This document shows, piece by piece, positions 11,542 through 23,289 of a stretch of DNA of 64,000 nt. The position numbers and the translations under genes are program-made. Location: contig JAOALB010000111.1 in the NCBI GenBank assembly GCA_025331125.1, positions 62,001 through 126,000 on the forward strand, given 5' to 3'. The notes below the pieces were generated by a model. The model had not been told where the DNA came from. It did no database searches and saw only the letters and a list, made by a program, of their open reading frames with translations. Every line of letters starts with the position of its first letter. Positions within the stretch are counted from its first letter, which is position 1. The stretch comes from Mycogone perniciosa. Lineage: Eukaryota > Ascomycota > Sordariomycetes > Hypocreales > Hypocreaceae.

Positions 11542-12984
11542 ATGACTCACGGAACATTCCTCCATTCCAATGTTTCATCCAACCTAGTTCTCGCTGCAAA
11601 AATGACAAACGAAGCTCTGATTTCCCTCGACTACACGCTGCATGATCTGTATGCCCTCGATAGTGAAGGGGAATCTCCCCCAGCCCTGTTCCACTACCCC
11701 TCGCGATTCCAGGATTACGAGGTGTCACCGGACAAGTTCATCTATCATACTGGATACGGCGGCGGAGAAGATGAAACGCCCACTGACGCTCTGGTTATGG
11801 GATTGGCGGTAAGGATTATGCAACAGCGTTACGGGTTCATGGCCGGGAAGATGAGCATCATCATTCTCGACTCCAACTATTTGGAGCATGAGCGAGGGCT
11901 TGCGGTAGTCCCGAAGGATCATCTCGGGCTCGAGGTACACAGGACCTTTGCTCAGTTACGACCTGATCAGCGGCCCATCGTGAGCTTCACGGCAAGTCCT
12001 AATGGCATTATCCTAGATCCAGGCGTCTCCATCGCCGGGGTACTGCCAGCCGACTGTATATCGCATCTGCCGCAAATCGTTGACCCGGAGATACACTATG
12101 AGCTCCTGTCAAAGCGTGGATTGGCCAAGTCAGGCTTGCCCACGCCACCGTCAACAGTGATCGACTCGCTACTTCAACCGGATCATGTCCACGATCCCGC
12201 TCGACTTGAACAAGAAATCGAGCGAATGACAGAACCCCTCGACACATACCGTATACCATATATGCTGAAGCTCCCTCAGTCTGTATCTGGAAAGGGCGTC
12301 TTCCCAGTGTCCTCCGACGCCGACCGAGCAAGTGTTAAGGCGGAGCTTGGTGTCCGACTGCGAGGGATGCTCGAGCAACTAACCCCCGAAAACCATCACC
12401 TGAATCCGTGCTCCTTGATCCTACAGGACTATATTCCTGGTGCAGTTGTGGGCCTGTCGTTCTTTGTCACACGGAAGGGTCGCCCTATTTTCGTCGCCTG
12501 CTGTGAGCAGCGATTCGACGAGCAGGGTCGTTGGATCGGGGGGCGGATCTCCTATTCAGATCAAGCGGCCCAGCACCGCATGTTTGCCGAAACTATGGGC
12601 AAGGCTGCTCGTTTCTTGCATCAGAAAGGCTACTACGGGCCCGCGGGTGTGGATATCCTTACAACTGAAGCAGGGCAACAGTATATCGTGGACTTAAACA
12701 CCCGCGTCACGGGAACCTATTTCCTAGGGCCGCTCGCAGGACACTTCACGCAGCGGGGGTTAGTCATGGCCGCAATGGTATCGGAATTTTTTCCGTGCTC
12801 GAGATCCGACTTTGAAGAGACATTTGAAGCTGAACTCCGCGACGGGCGTCTCGTTATTGGTGGCTGGACGTATGACGAGTCGATTCGACTTAGCCATGGT
12901 GGAATTGCGGTAGGGGGGAGGGATGCCTCGGAGATGGAGAGCCTAATGAAGAGGGTTGAAAGCTCGCGTGTGCTCTCACACTGA
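11542..12984 (+). CDS. ATP-grasp domain ligase, substrate unknown
   Basis: Intronless gene of 480 residues from the first ATG; an in-frame ATG at 11602 with a better context (GCAAAAATGAC) would give 460 residues and may be the true start. The middle and C-terminal parts have ATP-grasp features: a nucleotide-binding lysine segment (YMLKLPQSVSGKGVF), a hinge-like segment (LILQDYIPGAVVGLSFF) and a metal-binding acidic/Asn segment (AGVDILTT then YIVDLNTRVTGTY). ATP-grasp enzymes form amide or thioester bonds through acyl phosphates. Similar fungal proteins are known as solid-state-culture ATP-grasp proteins, but I know of no assigned reaction. The neighbours (lysine synthesis, an Hsp70-like protein) do not suggest a substrate. 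A carboxylate-amine or amino-acid ligase is the likeliest class. Confidence 0.88.
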   Translation: MTHGTFLHSNVSSNLVLAAKMTNEALISLDYTLHDLYALDSEGESPPALFHYPSRFQDYEVSPDKFIYHTGYGGGEDETPTDALVMGLAVRIMQQRYGFMAGKMSIIILDSNYLEHERGLAVVPKDHLGLEVHRTFAQLRPDQRPIVSFTASPNGIILDPGVSIAGVLPADCISHLPQIVDPEIHYELLSKRGLAKSGLPTPPSTVIDSLLQPDHVHDPARLEQEIERMTEPLDTYRIPYMLKLPQSVSGKGVFPVSSDADRASVKAELGVRLRGMLEQLTPENHHLNPCSLILQDYIPGAVVGLSFFVTRKGRPIFVACCEQRFDEQGRWIGGRISYSDQAAQHRMFAETMGKAARFLHQKGYYGPAGVDILTTEAGQQYIVDLNTRVTGTYFLGPLAGHFTQRGLVMAAMVSEFFPCSRSDFEETFEAELRDGRLVIGGWTYDESIRLSHGGIAVGGRDASEMESLMKRVESSRVLSH

Positions 12985-14322
12985 AGTCACAACGCCCAGC
13001 AGCTGAAGCTCAAGGGATTTATTGACTTTAGGATCTATTCTAGATGTGGCCTTAACACTGCCGGTATTTCTATGATTAATTTACTATTTGAACTAGTGAG
13101 GTATTTTGGCGTGCATGTTCTCTACTCGAGTACATGCAGCAAGGGGTCTGATTGCTGGTGGCATGTTGACAGAGTCCTTGAACGTGGCAATTCAGGACGA
13201 TGTCTGGAGAGTGAAACTCGGATTTTATGATACCTCTCCGTCTTCTAACGCGTACCCGTGCAGTTACGTCCAAGATTCATGTCTTCGAGCTAGATAGAAT
13301 CATTGGAAACTTATTCATGATACAACAAGCTCACTCAATATTTACAAAACCTTGGCAGCATGCCAATAGACTATCCGACTCGCACTGACTAGCAGCTTCA
13401 ATTTCCGTGCCTATTAATAGATTCGATTAGGTGGATTGCCATACAAACTAGCTGGGTTATTGGCCGATTATCGTCCAATTAGTCCCAGTGTAAACTAACT
13501 GTTGCTCAGGTGAAAGAATAGATGGCTGGCTGGTATAGTATGCTCATAGTTATGAAGTAAGACTCATGGAGCCAATGGCAGAAGGTGAAGTTTCGCTGAA
13601 GGCCCATAACATTGGAATTATTCACCGAGTCGGGTGAAACAATGCTCGAGATGTTTCATGCGTCGTTGTTCGAGACTGAGACAAGTCGCCAGCTGATGAG
13701 CTTTGGCGTGTACTCGTACTACTCCTGACAATCACTAGTAGTACTAGTATAATAGAATAATCACAATCTGAGACAGTTGATGCAAGCATAGTTCACACCG
13801 ACTCGGGTTCTCGTAGGACACAAATATCAGCAAAATTTGAGAGTTGCCAGGGAACTCAGACTTATATACATACTAGCAGCTACGCCGAGATATAAATGAT
13901 AAATGGGCGCATAATTACCAGCAAAGGTGCTCCGTACCAGTGCAAGGAACATTATCACCACGCCATGGTATGATAAAATATAGACCGGTTTCAACTCATG
14001 ACCAACAAGCTGTGAGCCTACGCAGAAACCTTCCAATCACGGTTTCATTCGCGGTCTAGGTAGAGAAAGCAGCATTACCAGATCAGTTTGACACATAATA
14101 ATGCTATTAGATGCTATTCATGTTTTATAGCTTGGGATTGAAGTTGAGGATCACGAGCAGAGTTGCAAATCCTGAAACGATCTGGGCTATGAGGCATGCC
14201 CTGCTCATCAACACCATTCTTCGCTCACCTTCTGCTTCCCATTTTGCATGATTGAAGCTATGCACAGGAGATGCCTCGAGACTGATCCTGCAGTCCAGAT
14301 GACAAGAGTATCCCGTACCGGA
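12985..14322. other. Gene-free spacer between convergent genes
   Basis: The ATP-grasp gene and the Hsp70-like gene both end at this 1.3-kb spacer. It is AT-rich with small unconvincing open frames. A CTAGTAGTACTAGTA run sits near 13734-13750. I see nothing else in it. Confidence 0.6.
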
Positions 14323-16421
14323 TTACTTGAAGCGTGCCCGGCACCGACCCATCACTTCGCCTTGGCAGACTAGCTCTGCACTGAATTCTGAGCCATCAAG
14401 CGTCAGATAAATGTCAAAGTATACACGGTAAAACGTTCCTTGTGGGGTGTCCATTCGCTCAAAGTCCTTGCTAAGATCTTTTTGTGATAGATCTGACGTA
14501 AGCGTGACGAGTTCCTTGATTCCTAATTCACCCATATTAGCGACCAAAGCCGTTATTGCAATTAAAGCCCGCAATATACTTACGTGGATCCTTCGTATAC
14601 TCTGGACAGACGTTGTCATCGCAAACGAATAGCACGTCTTCGTACATGAGCGATGCGCCAGGCGCGACTTGTCGGAAGAAGGAGACCTTCACAGGCTCGC
14701 CATTCTTAACCTTTTGGCCCTTATACACAAAGATTTGTCTAGTAAATTTGCATCGATCCTTACCATCAAGCGATGGCACTCGGTAGGCCTCGAGGTGGTG
14801 ACCCTCCTTGAATGGTTGAAGCGTTCCCATGAGGTAATGGCGCCGAGCGATCCTATGCGTGACAACGCGCTCTGTGATGCCAGCAGTAACCGCACCCTTG
14901 ACAATTGCAGCCACTGAGTCCATAGGTCGGACCACCTTGGATTGGAATTGTGGCGGGACGTGAAGCTGAATCTGCTGAAAGAGGTACTCGGAAGCACCGA
15001 ACCCACCGACGATCAAGATATTTTGCAGTGTCCGGTTCTGAGCCTGGATAGCAATAAGCTGATTCCGAACCAGCTCTATGATTCGGTTAATAACAGGCTC
15101 AAAACACTGCAGGATTTCCTCGTTCATGAAAGTCATATACCCCTCTTCAATATCAGCGTCGGGAAAATCGGCCTCGATACCAACATCGATAGCCCATTTC
15201 TGACCATTGTTGCGGAAGTCGGCCTTGATCCTATTCTCAAAGTCCATGATGCATTTAGCATAAACACGACCAGCCGTCTTGGACCCGCCTGGCAACTTCA
15301 TTCTCCGAATTTTGGTGCGTAGAATATTGCTGAAGTTTCGATTTAGTGCTGTAGAACCACAAGAGTCTCCAGATCCCGCTGTGCATTCAGCGACAGTGAA
15401 AGGTTTCTCCTCTTCCACCTCATATGCGATCAGATCCACCGTACCACCACCGCAGTCCACGATCAAAACAACATCATGCACTTGTAGGTTTAGTAGACCC
15501 GCTTTCGAGCAGAAGAGCGCGGCGGCTTCAGGTTCAGACACCAATGTCAGGCGATTGTCGTTCTCATCGCGGAGAAACCCAGCCTGGATAGCAGCGGCTC
15601 GAGTAGCCGCCTTACCAGCATCGTTCCAGATAGCCGGTACAGTAAGGTAATAGCGAATATTAGGCTCTTCACGATTGAATACTTCGCCTAGAGCCTTCCT
15701 TAAAGCCAACCGTATGGCCTGTCGGAGCTTGAAGAGGTAGTCGGCAGCCACATCGATTTCGGATTTTCCTGGAGGCAGTGGAGGCAAGTTGATCGGGTCG
15801 ATGTAAGAGTTTCCGCTGAGCATCAGCTGGAGCTTAAACCATTCCACCTTTTGCACACCAGGCTTGGGATAACCAGTTGGAGCAAGTGCGTCAGTCGCAT
15901 CTGGGCCCCAACCTACGACGTTCTGATGCTGGTCGTAGTAAAGTACGGTTGGGATCTGCATTCACCTCTGTCAGTGTCTATCCGAAACCTGATATCTTTC
16001 ATCCAAACCTTTTGCTTGGTGTATGAGCCAGCGCCAGGCCATTCGGTAATGATATCTTCTTCAGCTTCGTTGTTTATCGCAAATGCGTAGGCGACGCCGG
16101 AGAAAGTCGTGCCCTATTCCCACAGTTAGCCATGTTTGATAGATACATGACAGGCGTGTTGTGTAAGCTCACGAAATCGATGCCCACAATAAGCTGGGCT
16201 TTGTTGTTGCTCGCACACTCAACCCCGGCAGTGGAATTCATATGCCAAGGAGCGATCGGACCCGCCCCGAGGTATCCGGCATGTGTACCGAAGCCAGCAG
16301 GGGTTCCAAGTGTTAGCGGCAGACCACCCATTGGGGGCGAAATTTGGCCCATGGGAGGAGTTATGTTTGGCTGGTACCCGGGGAGAGCGCCTCTGTTGAT
16401 AAGTGGCGGTCGTCCAGCCAT
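14323..16421 (-). CDS. Hsp70-like ATPase of the HSPA12 type
   Basis: Four exons (16421-16173, 16113-16009, 15955-14584, 14522-14323) join to 642 codons, 641 residues. The actin-like ATPase fold is shown by phosphate-1 GIDFGTTFSGVAYAF (about residues 80-94), a connect-like segment TVPAIWNDAGK (223-233), phosphate-2 VDCGGGTVDLIAY (284-296) and the adenosine motif ILIVGGFGASEY (431-442). The region after it is shorter than, and unlike, the substrate-binding domain of DnaK, as in the divergent HSPA12 group common in ascomycetes. Residues 1-65 are rich in Pro and Gly with PPMG repeats and look disordered. Cys replaces the usual residue before the glycines of phosphate-2 (DCGGGT), as in this subgroup. 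The ligand and client are unknown; a cytosolic location is likely since no signal is seen. Confidence 0.92.
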
Positions 16422-17732
16422 CTTGGAGTAGGAATAGAGAGCTGGAACAGATGGAGCAGACGTGAAAGGGGTGGCAAGAAGGTGCCAGAACTGTGAAGCA
16501 ATGATATCTGCCCGTCGATTCTTCTAAGAGCCTAAGAGTAGGACTTGTTGGTACCCGTTGACTCGGACCTTCGGCTGATCAACCAATAAAGGCAGGGTCC
16601 GAGCCGACAGCTAGGACGAAGATTTTGCCAAGTTGGTCTCCCTCTTGGTAGGACTTGGCCTGGCCAAGTCATGTAGGTTATGTTATGTATGGGGGAGATC
16701 CAGCGGGGAAATCGGAAAACCACCTCCAGGACGAAACAGGAGATCTTCTGTCATAGAGTCCGGGGTCAACAAATGATATGGCAGCATGATGACCTAGTGC
16801 CCGGACTTTGCAGCGTGATTCGCAGTCTCAGCAGCTCGAGAGGGGTCTGAAATGCGTGGCGTCTGCTGTTGCTGAATGATGGCGTTGTGAGTAATGCATA
16901 CTTCGTATACGGAGTACATATGGTCGAAAGGTGCCAAGATGCGCGGTTGACGAGCCGTTTTCGGGGATTATACCCGCCGCCATGGTGTTCTGCAGCTCAT
17001 TGTGAGCATGTACAAGTCCGTACTCCGTAGATAGAATAGTGCAATGCTGAATGGATATCAGGGCCTGTTGCATCTGTCCGGCTTCGATGGCTCGTGGCTT
17101 TCCTGCTGCCGCTCTGTTCTCCTCGTACTTCGTACTCGTGTTCCGTACTCCGTATATGTATCTACATCGCCTGAACTTTGGCGGGGCTCAACGGCTCTGC
17201 ATGCACGCCTCCTGTCGACAATGTCATGCATGGGTGTTGGTGAATGCGGTTGATGATGTAGAGGATTGGATGTTGTTGGCTGTTATTTGTTGATTGGATG
17301 GATGACAGGCTGCTCCTATTTAGGCTGATGCTACTGCACTGAAGCGGAGTTTAGCAATCTTTAGTGATCTTCAGAAGGCTGTCCCCTAATGCGCGGCCCT
17401 GTATTATAGGCTCTGGCATCACTATGGCTGCGTCATCCGTGTTCATTTGCTCCCCCACTAGCCCCTTCTTTCGACTGTCCAGCTGGACAGATGCAATTTG
17501 CACGATACCTCACCAAAACCACCATCGAGTCGTCAATTTAGCCGACGACTAGTCCTCGTATTACAATGTCCGCAGACGTTCCTGTCTAGTGATCCGTACC
17601 CGATCGTATCGAAGCGCTGTGCGACCTCAGCTGACGCCTCGAGAAACTCTCTCGTATCACGACGACAAGCAGATAGATGCCCTTGTTCAGCATCAGCATC
17701 GGCATCAGCATCACCAGCGCCATGGTCTAGTC
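16422..17732. promoter_or_regulatory. Divergent promoter region, Hsp70-like gene / Zn2Cys6 gene
   Basis: Both neighbours are transcribed outward. Several TACTTCGTA/TACTCCGTA motifs occur near 16900-16920, 17020-17035 and 17120-17160. No gene was found; short frames near 17040-17290 are unconvincing. A frame opening with ATG at 17589 runs into the downstream gene and is a possible alternative start for it. Confidence 0.5.
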
Positions 17733-20700
17733 ATGACCTCTCTTGTCAACAACAGGCCGGATTCAGGTCCTCCGCCACGTCCGATCCGGTTCGTCCATAA
17801 CCAGGGCCAGCCGCCGTCCAAGAGGCGCAGGATCAACGCTGCGTATGCCGACCTCCATGCCGTTTCCCCCTTCTCCCCCAGCCACATAGCAGCCCGACTG
17901 ACTCGACCCCTCGCTTGCACTGCAGATGCCTGACCTGTCGACGACGAAAGACGAGATGCGCTGGGGAACGACCCCTCTGTTCGACATGCACCAAGAATGG
18001 CCATCAATGCCTCGGGTACCCAGAGGATCTAAGAAGAGATGGCACCGAGCCTGTTGAGTCCAGGCTAGGGGAAGAGGAGGATGCCTCAGCGAATGATGGG
18101 AGTCGCGCAGACGGCGACAACAACGAGACAGCCAACGGACTTGACGACCAGCCGACTCGTGATGTTCCGCCAAAGTCATCAGGCGACACCGACTCGGCGG
18201 CGCGCATTCCTCGAACGACGAAATCTGCCGAAATCAAGCCCAAGAGCGAAGCCGACGCTGAGCGCAACCGCAAAGACTTTGAAGCGCCGCGTTCTCCTGC
18301 CATCTACCATCACCAACATCACGCCTCAATCACGTCAGACGACACACCTAGCTCTCCGACCCTCAGGCGCGCCGCTCCGAGTCGACATAGTATTCCCTAC
18401 TTTCGCTACTTTGGTCCTACGGCCATTGTCCCCGGCTTCAAGCAGATGGTTGTGTCTGTTCGTAATCGGCGCCGGTCGACTGGCGGTTCCCTCTCAGCCA
18501 CGTCTCACTTGTCAACTCTCAGCGGCCTTGTCGCAAGCAGCTCTGCCGCGGGAAGCGATGTGGTCGTTGAAGATCTACCCGTCTACGATCCTAACAACCC
18601 TGCTCCCGTCCACCCTTTGGTCATTCAACTTGTCAACACCTTCTTCCTCCACGTGGGATGCAACTATCCTTTTCTCAACCAGTCCAAGTTCCTGCGCCAT
18701 GTCAAAGAGAAGCGCCTGGAGCCCATCTTGGTCGATGCAGTGTGCGCAATCGCGGCACGATTCTCGGACCTCCCCGCCCTAACAGGCGGCAATGACAAGA
18801 TGCCTAGGACGGAAAGGGGACAGGTCTTCGCACAGAGGGCTAGACATGCCACTGTGGACACTTTTCCATGTCCGTCTGTGGGAGCCGTCCAGGCTTGCCT
18901 GCTCATGGCATACGAAGGATTTGGCGCAAACCAAGACAGCGCCTTGTGGATGTATCTTGGACTAGCCATTCGTATGGCCGTTGATCTTGGTCTGCAGATA
19001 TGTGTTGGCATCCAATATCAGGGCGAAAAGGATCCTTGGTACACTCGACATCGAAGTCATGCGAACGATGAAGCTAGCCCCGAGGAACAAGAAGCAGATG
19101 CTGTCGACACCCTAAGTCCGCAGGAGCAGAAGGAAGTTGAACAAGAACGCATTGATACTTTCTGGTCTGTCTTTGTGCTGGACCGCTTCATTTCCTCCGG
19201 CACTGGTCGACCCGTCACCATCCGTGAGGAGGACTTCGAGCTCCCCTTTCCCGAGCCTATGATTGATCCCGCGACTGGCTGGCCTGCTCCATTTCCTATC
19301 TTCTTGGAGATTATCCACCTCTATGGCCGTGTGTGTGACGTATTGAACAACATCCACGATGCTCAAGACTTGACTCAGGACAAATGGAATAAGCTCTCCA
19401 AGATGGAGCATCAATTGACTAGGATGTATAAAAGTTGGGATGCGCGACTTCAATTCAATGTTAGCAACTTCAAGGCACCACATTCATCCTTCTACACTTT
19501 TGGTTCCACGCTCTCTTCATTATTTTGCACCAACCGACGCTTCTGACTCCTTTTGGCGAACTCCGGAGCGAACTGCAGCTGCTTTCAGATAGCCGTGAAT
19601 TGAGCATGAGCAGTGCTAAAACCATTTGTGATATCCTTGCCTTTGCGGATTTGATTGACCCCAAAAGCTTTATTGGCAATCCCTTTACTAACCAGCCGAT
19701 TTACATCGCGGCATGTGCTTTCTTGATGGAATCAAGCGCAAATGCCTCGGAAGGCCCGTCCAGGGAGGGCTCACCTCCGCCAGTCCCCGAGAATGGTCTC
19801 GTAAATCCAAGCAAGTCCTGCAAAGGGAAGCAGTCAAGGCATTCTCTTCTCGCCTCGGCGGCCAACCAGAACTATCAACGGTGTTACAACTCCCTCCAGC
19901 AAATCCACGCGTACTGGGGAGGTGTCAAGTATATTCTAAACGTCCTGGACCAGAAATCCAAGGGTAAATGGGACTGCGAGACATACACATCGGAAGAGTA
20001 TGAGAGCACCAAGCTGCCGCCGCTGCGGGCCAACATAGGAGGGCAGTTTGCAAGATTTGACAGCATGGTTTCACCCAAGATTGGCGGGCCGCCAATTGCA
20101 TGGAGTCTGTCTGGGACTGCGAACTCGCCAAACTCAAGCTTGACACTGATGTACCAAAATTTCAACCCTGACAGCGCGCCACCCAGCTTGACTGGTAGCT
20201 TATCAGTGATGCCACGAACATCTAGTGCGTCACCAGGGAGCATGGCCTATGATCCCATTCGACAGAGCATCCCAGACACTGCGAGCATGTTGCCCCCAGC
20301 TATCCCCCAACCAAATACTTCAGCGATCAGAAACTCTCCCCGGCCACAGCAGCATAGTACAAACCTGTCGGGCTCGAATGCCCGCAGCCAGACTGAACTG
20401 AAGTACGAGGGCATCTCCGAGGATACGGACGGGGCAAAGATGTTTATGCCTACTGGCTACACTCCCACAAGCCAAAACTCAGGCGGCTATGATGCCTATA
20501 ATGTATCCCCCGTTGGTGGCATGGCGGGCGACTCGAATGCCAGGCCAGCCATTGTTACAAGCGCCGGAAGCACACAAAACCATGTATATTACGATCAGGG
20601 TATGACCTACCCGACAGCATGGGGCCCTATGATGGGCAACATGGACTCTATCACGTTTGACAGCCAGGATATTGACATTGGTGCCCTGGGACTGCATCAA

Positions 20701-20802
20701 CCCGATCTGATGAGCGGGTGGCTGGAGTACATCCCCAATGACGTCCTAGGGTTGTTTGATGAAAACCAGGAGTTGGGGCCAGGGGTCCAGGACGCTTCAT
20801 GA
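17733..20802 (+). CDS. Zn2Cys6 transcription factor (Fungal_trans domain), with apparent frameshift
   Basis: Predicted nuclear regulator of about 995 residues if one frame change is accepted. Exon 1 is 17733-17842, the intron 17843-17925, and the rest is one exon. The splice completes a zinc cluster, C38-x2-C41-x6-C48-x6-C55-x2-C58-x6-C65, after a basic SKRRRIN stretch. The middle carries the fungal regulatory-domain signature: HPLVIQLVNTFFLHVGCNYPF, AVQACLLMAYEGFG and WMYLGLAIRMAVDLGL. Near 19466-19474 the reading frame must move by one nucleotide. The first frame ends at 19546, while family-like sequence (LLHFWFHALFIILHQPTLL) is already readable in the second frame from about 19489 and runs to the stop at 20802. 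No acceptable intron explains this. The C-terminal part is Ser/Pro/Asn-rich. An upstream in-frame ATG at 17589 is an alternative start. Confidence 0.88.
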
Positions 20803-21321
20803 CGGAGGGGCTTCTTTCTCTACATTGGGAAGGCGAATGAAGTTCCTCTACTACATGGCCGGCTCTTACGGTCGAGGTGTTCTGGTGTGACATTGGATTT
20901 TAGCGCATGCGGGTTTGGGAATCATGTGCATGTTATATGTATTTAATAATCTACTATGGGCGGCGTTTCTTGTATGGACGGAATAGGACAGGTGGAATTC
21001 ACGGGGACTTGGGGACATGGGGGACATGGGATCGGGATACAAGGGACGAAGACTCAAAATACATTTCATTTTACCACCATGGTGGGTGGAGTCTGTTGGA
21101 TATGATCTCTTATATCTCATGAACTTCCGCGCTGTTTGGGGCGTATTGAAAGAGAGATGTGTGTATCTATACGCTTTTTGACTTTGACATGTGCAAATCG
21201 TCATCTATGGCTCTGTATCCATATATCATTTCCTTCGAGCCTGGTTCCGTATTTTGTTGAAAAACCCATAACTCCCCCCTTTCCCTCCCTCTCAGGTCAT
21301 CCAAACTCCCGTTATGGTTCA
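20803..21321. terminator. Shared 3' region of convergent genes
   Basis: The Zn2Cys6 gene (plus) and chorismate synthase (minus) end on either side of these 519 nt. The sequence should hold both 3' UTRs and poly(A) sites. No gene is visible in it. Confidence 0.5.
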
Positions 21322-22693
21322 TTAGTTCTGGCCAGGTCCCTTGGCTATCTGAATAGCTACCTGTCTTGAGTGCTGCGCCATAACTGCATCGGCAATAGCT
21401 AGCGCTGCCATGCCCTCCACGATGGGCACGGCACGGGGTACAACGCATGGGTCGTGGCGGCCCTTGGCTGCAAGAACGCCCTCGCCGGTGGCATCGTACA
21501 GAGCGGTGGTCTGGTCCTGGCCGATGGTAGCGGGAGGCTTGAATGCCACGCGGAAGAAGATGGGCATGCCGTTGGAAATACCGCCCTGGATACCTCCGGA
21601 ATGATTTGTCTTGGTGACGAGTCGCGAACGCGGGATGCCGAGTTTCTGCTCCGCTGCGGAGACGGCCTGCTCGGGAGCAGGGGCGAAGGGGTCGTTGTGC
21701 TTGGAGCCGTTCATTTCGGTGCCGAGGAAGCCGGAGCCGATTTCGAAGCCCTTGACGGCGGGGATGGACATCATGGCGTGACCGAGCGTGGCTTGGAGTT
21801 TGTCGAAGCAGGGCTCGCCCAGACCTGCGGGCGCGTTGCGGATGACGCAGGTGACGCTGCCGCCGGTGCTGTCCTCCTGGTCTTTGAGCTCGGCGATGCG
21901 CTGCTCCATGAGCTTGTTGGTTTCAGCGTGGGGACAACGTACGGGGAGGAAGCTGTCGACTTGTTCGCGGGTGATGCTCTCTGCGAGGCTGAGGAACACG
22001 GGGTCTGCGCTCATGGCATCGGTGTCGCTGAAGAGTTTGATGTTGCCGACGGACGAGACGAAGGCGATGATTTCAACGCCATAGGCTTCGCGCAGCCATT
22101 TCTCGGCTACGGCGCCCGCAGCGACACGGCCAATGGTTTCGCGGGCGCTGGAGCGGCCACCGCCAGAGGAGGCCTTGATGGCGTATTTTTCGAGATAGGT
22201 CCAGTCGGCGTGGGAGGGGCGAGGGTAGAGGTCGATGGTCTTGTTGCCATAGTCTTTAGGGCGCTGGTCCTCGTTGGGGACAGTGAGGAGGATCGGCGTG
22301 CCGAGGGTGAGGCCGAATTCGGTGCCGGAGTGAATGGTGACGCGGTCTTTCTCGTTACGGGGGGTTGTGATGGAGGATTGGCCGGGGCGACGGCGGCTGA
22401 GTTGAGGCTGGATGTCTTCTTCGGTGAGCGCGAGGTTGGGAGGGCAGTTTTCGATGATGCAGGAGACGGATTTGCCGTGAGATTCACCGGCGCTGTAGAA
22501 GCAGGTGTTAGCAGAGGCTGCATTCCCTTCTCTAGATGTCGGTATCCCATCATCTCGGATAGCTGTCTTGCCACCAGTAGCCCTGGTTATCTGGTGGCTG
22601 GCTGAGGTGGAAGACGGCGATGCGCGATAGGACTGGGGGAGATGGAAGTGAGACGTACGTGGTAACGCGGAAAAAATGGCCAAAGGTCGACAT
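21322..22693 (-). CDS. ARO2: Chorismate synthase
   Basis: Last step of the shikimate pathway: 5-enolpyruvylshikimate-3-phosphate to chorismate with reduced FMN; cytosolic. Exon 1 is 22693-22659 (MSTFGHFFRVTT) and exon 2 is 22492-21322, giving 401 residues, the family length. Signature segments are GESHGKSV, RRRPGQSS with TPRNEKDRV, SGTEFG, NEDQRP, RPSHADWTYLEKYAIKASSGGGRSSARETIGR, GGSVTCVIRNAPAGLGEPCFDKL and AAKGRHDPCVVPRAVPIVE. The joint reads TTAGESH where many homologues have TTYGESH. The 166-nt intron lies at the conserved N-terminal position. The gene is divergent from the lipoate ligase gene. Fungal enzymes are often bifunctional, with their own flavin reductase activity; that cannot be shown here. 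Confidence 0.97.
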
Positions 22694-23289
22694 CGTGGCG
22701 GTCGAGGCGATGACAGCCGTGGAGATTGAAAGATCAGCAAGTAGAAGTAGAAGTAGAAGTAGAAGTAGAAGATGAAGGGTAGAGAGTAGAACGAAGATGA
22801 TGGAATCTGACGAGATGTGCCGATCTGATATAATAATAAGCCGATTTCGGTCGGAGGAGAGGTGACTGGACAAAAATTCAGGTGGTGGGGTAATAGTAGC
22901 GATAGCGGGGGAGGGGCAATATGTAATACTACTATTACCAGTTCAACTAAGAGACAGAGATATGTTTGTAGAAATAGCAAGAAAATAGTCCATTAAAAGT
23001 CAGACATTTCAATTTAACCAATTGATGAATAATAAGAAAGATTTAATTCATGACCTGGAGGAGGAATGTTGTTATACATATACATAGAGACACCTGAGCA
23101 GCTGATGAGATCTCCGGATATTTCTTTTAGCGGACAAAGTACGTACCTCCGGGCTGCAGACTTGGTGGGGCTCGGAGTTGAGATGACCAAAATGAATATG
23201 CAAGGCTGACAAAACTTCAGATCTCACCTCACACACCTCCACAAGATGCCATAGCTACTATAGACAGACCCAAATTCGTCTTCCAATCA
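22694..23289. promoter_or_regulatory. Bidirectional promoter between ARO2 and the lipoate ligase gene
   Basis: Only 596 nt separate the two divergent start codons, so core promoters must be shared or adjacent. On the ARO2 leader side there is a run of five AAGTAG hexamers at 22738-22770. Several GATA-like and CT-rich stretches follow. No specific operator was identified. Confidence 0.6.
22738..22770. repeat. AAGTAG hexanucleotide repeat in the ARO2 leader
   Basis: About five tandem hexamers starting 45 nt upstream of the ARO2 start codon; on the ARO2 strand they read CTACTT. They are probably transcribed as 5' UTR. Confidence 0.9.

Noticed and set aside
21454..22605. 383-codon open frame antisense to chorismate synthase
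   Set aside because: It mirrors the coding strand of a well-supported gene; composition is a shadow of its codon bias and no family is recognised.
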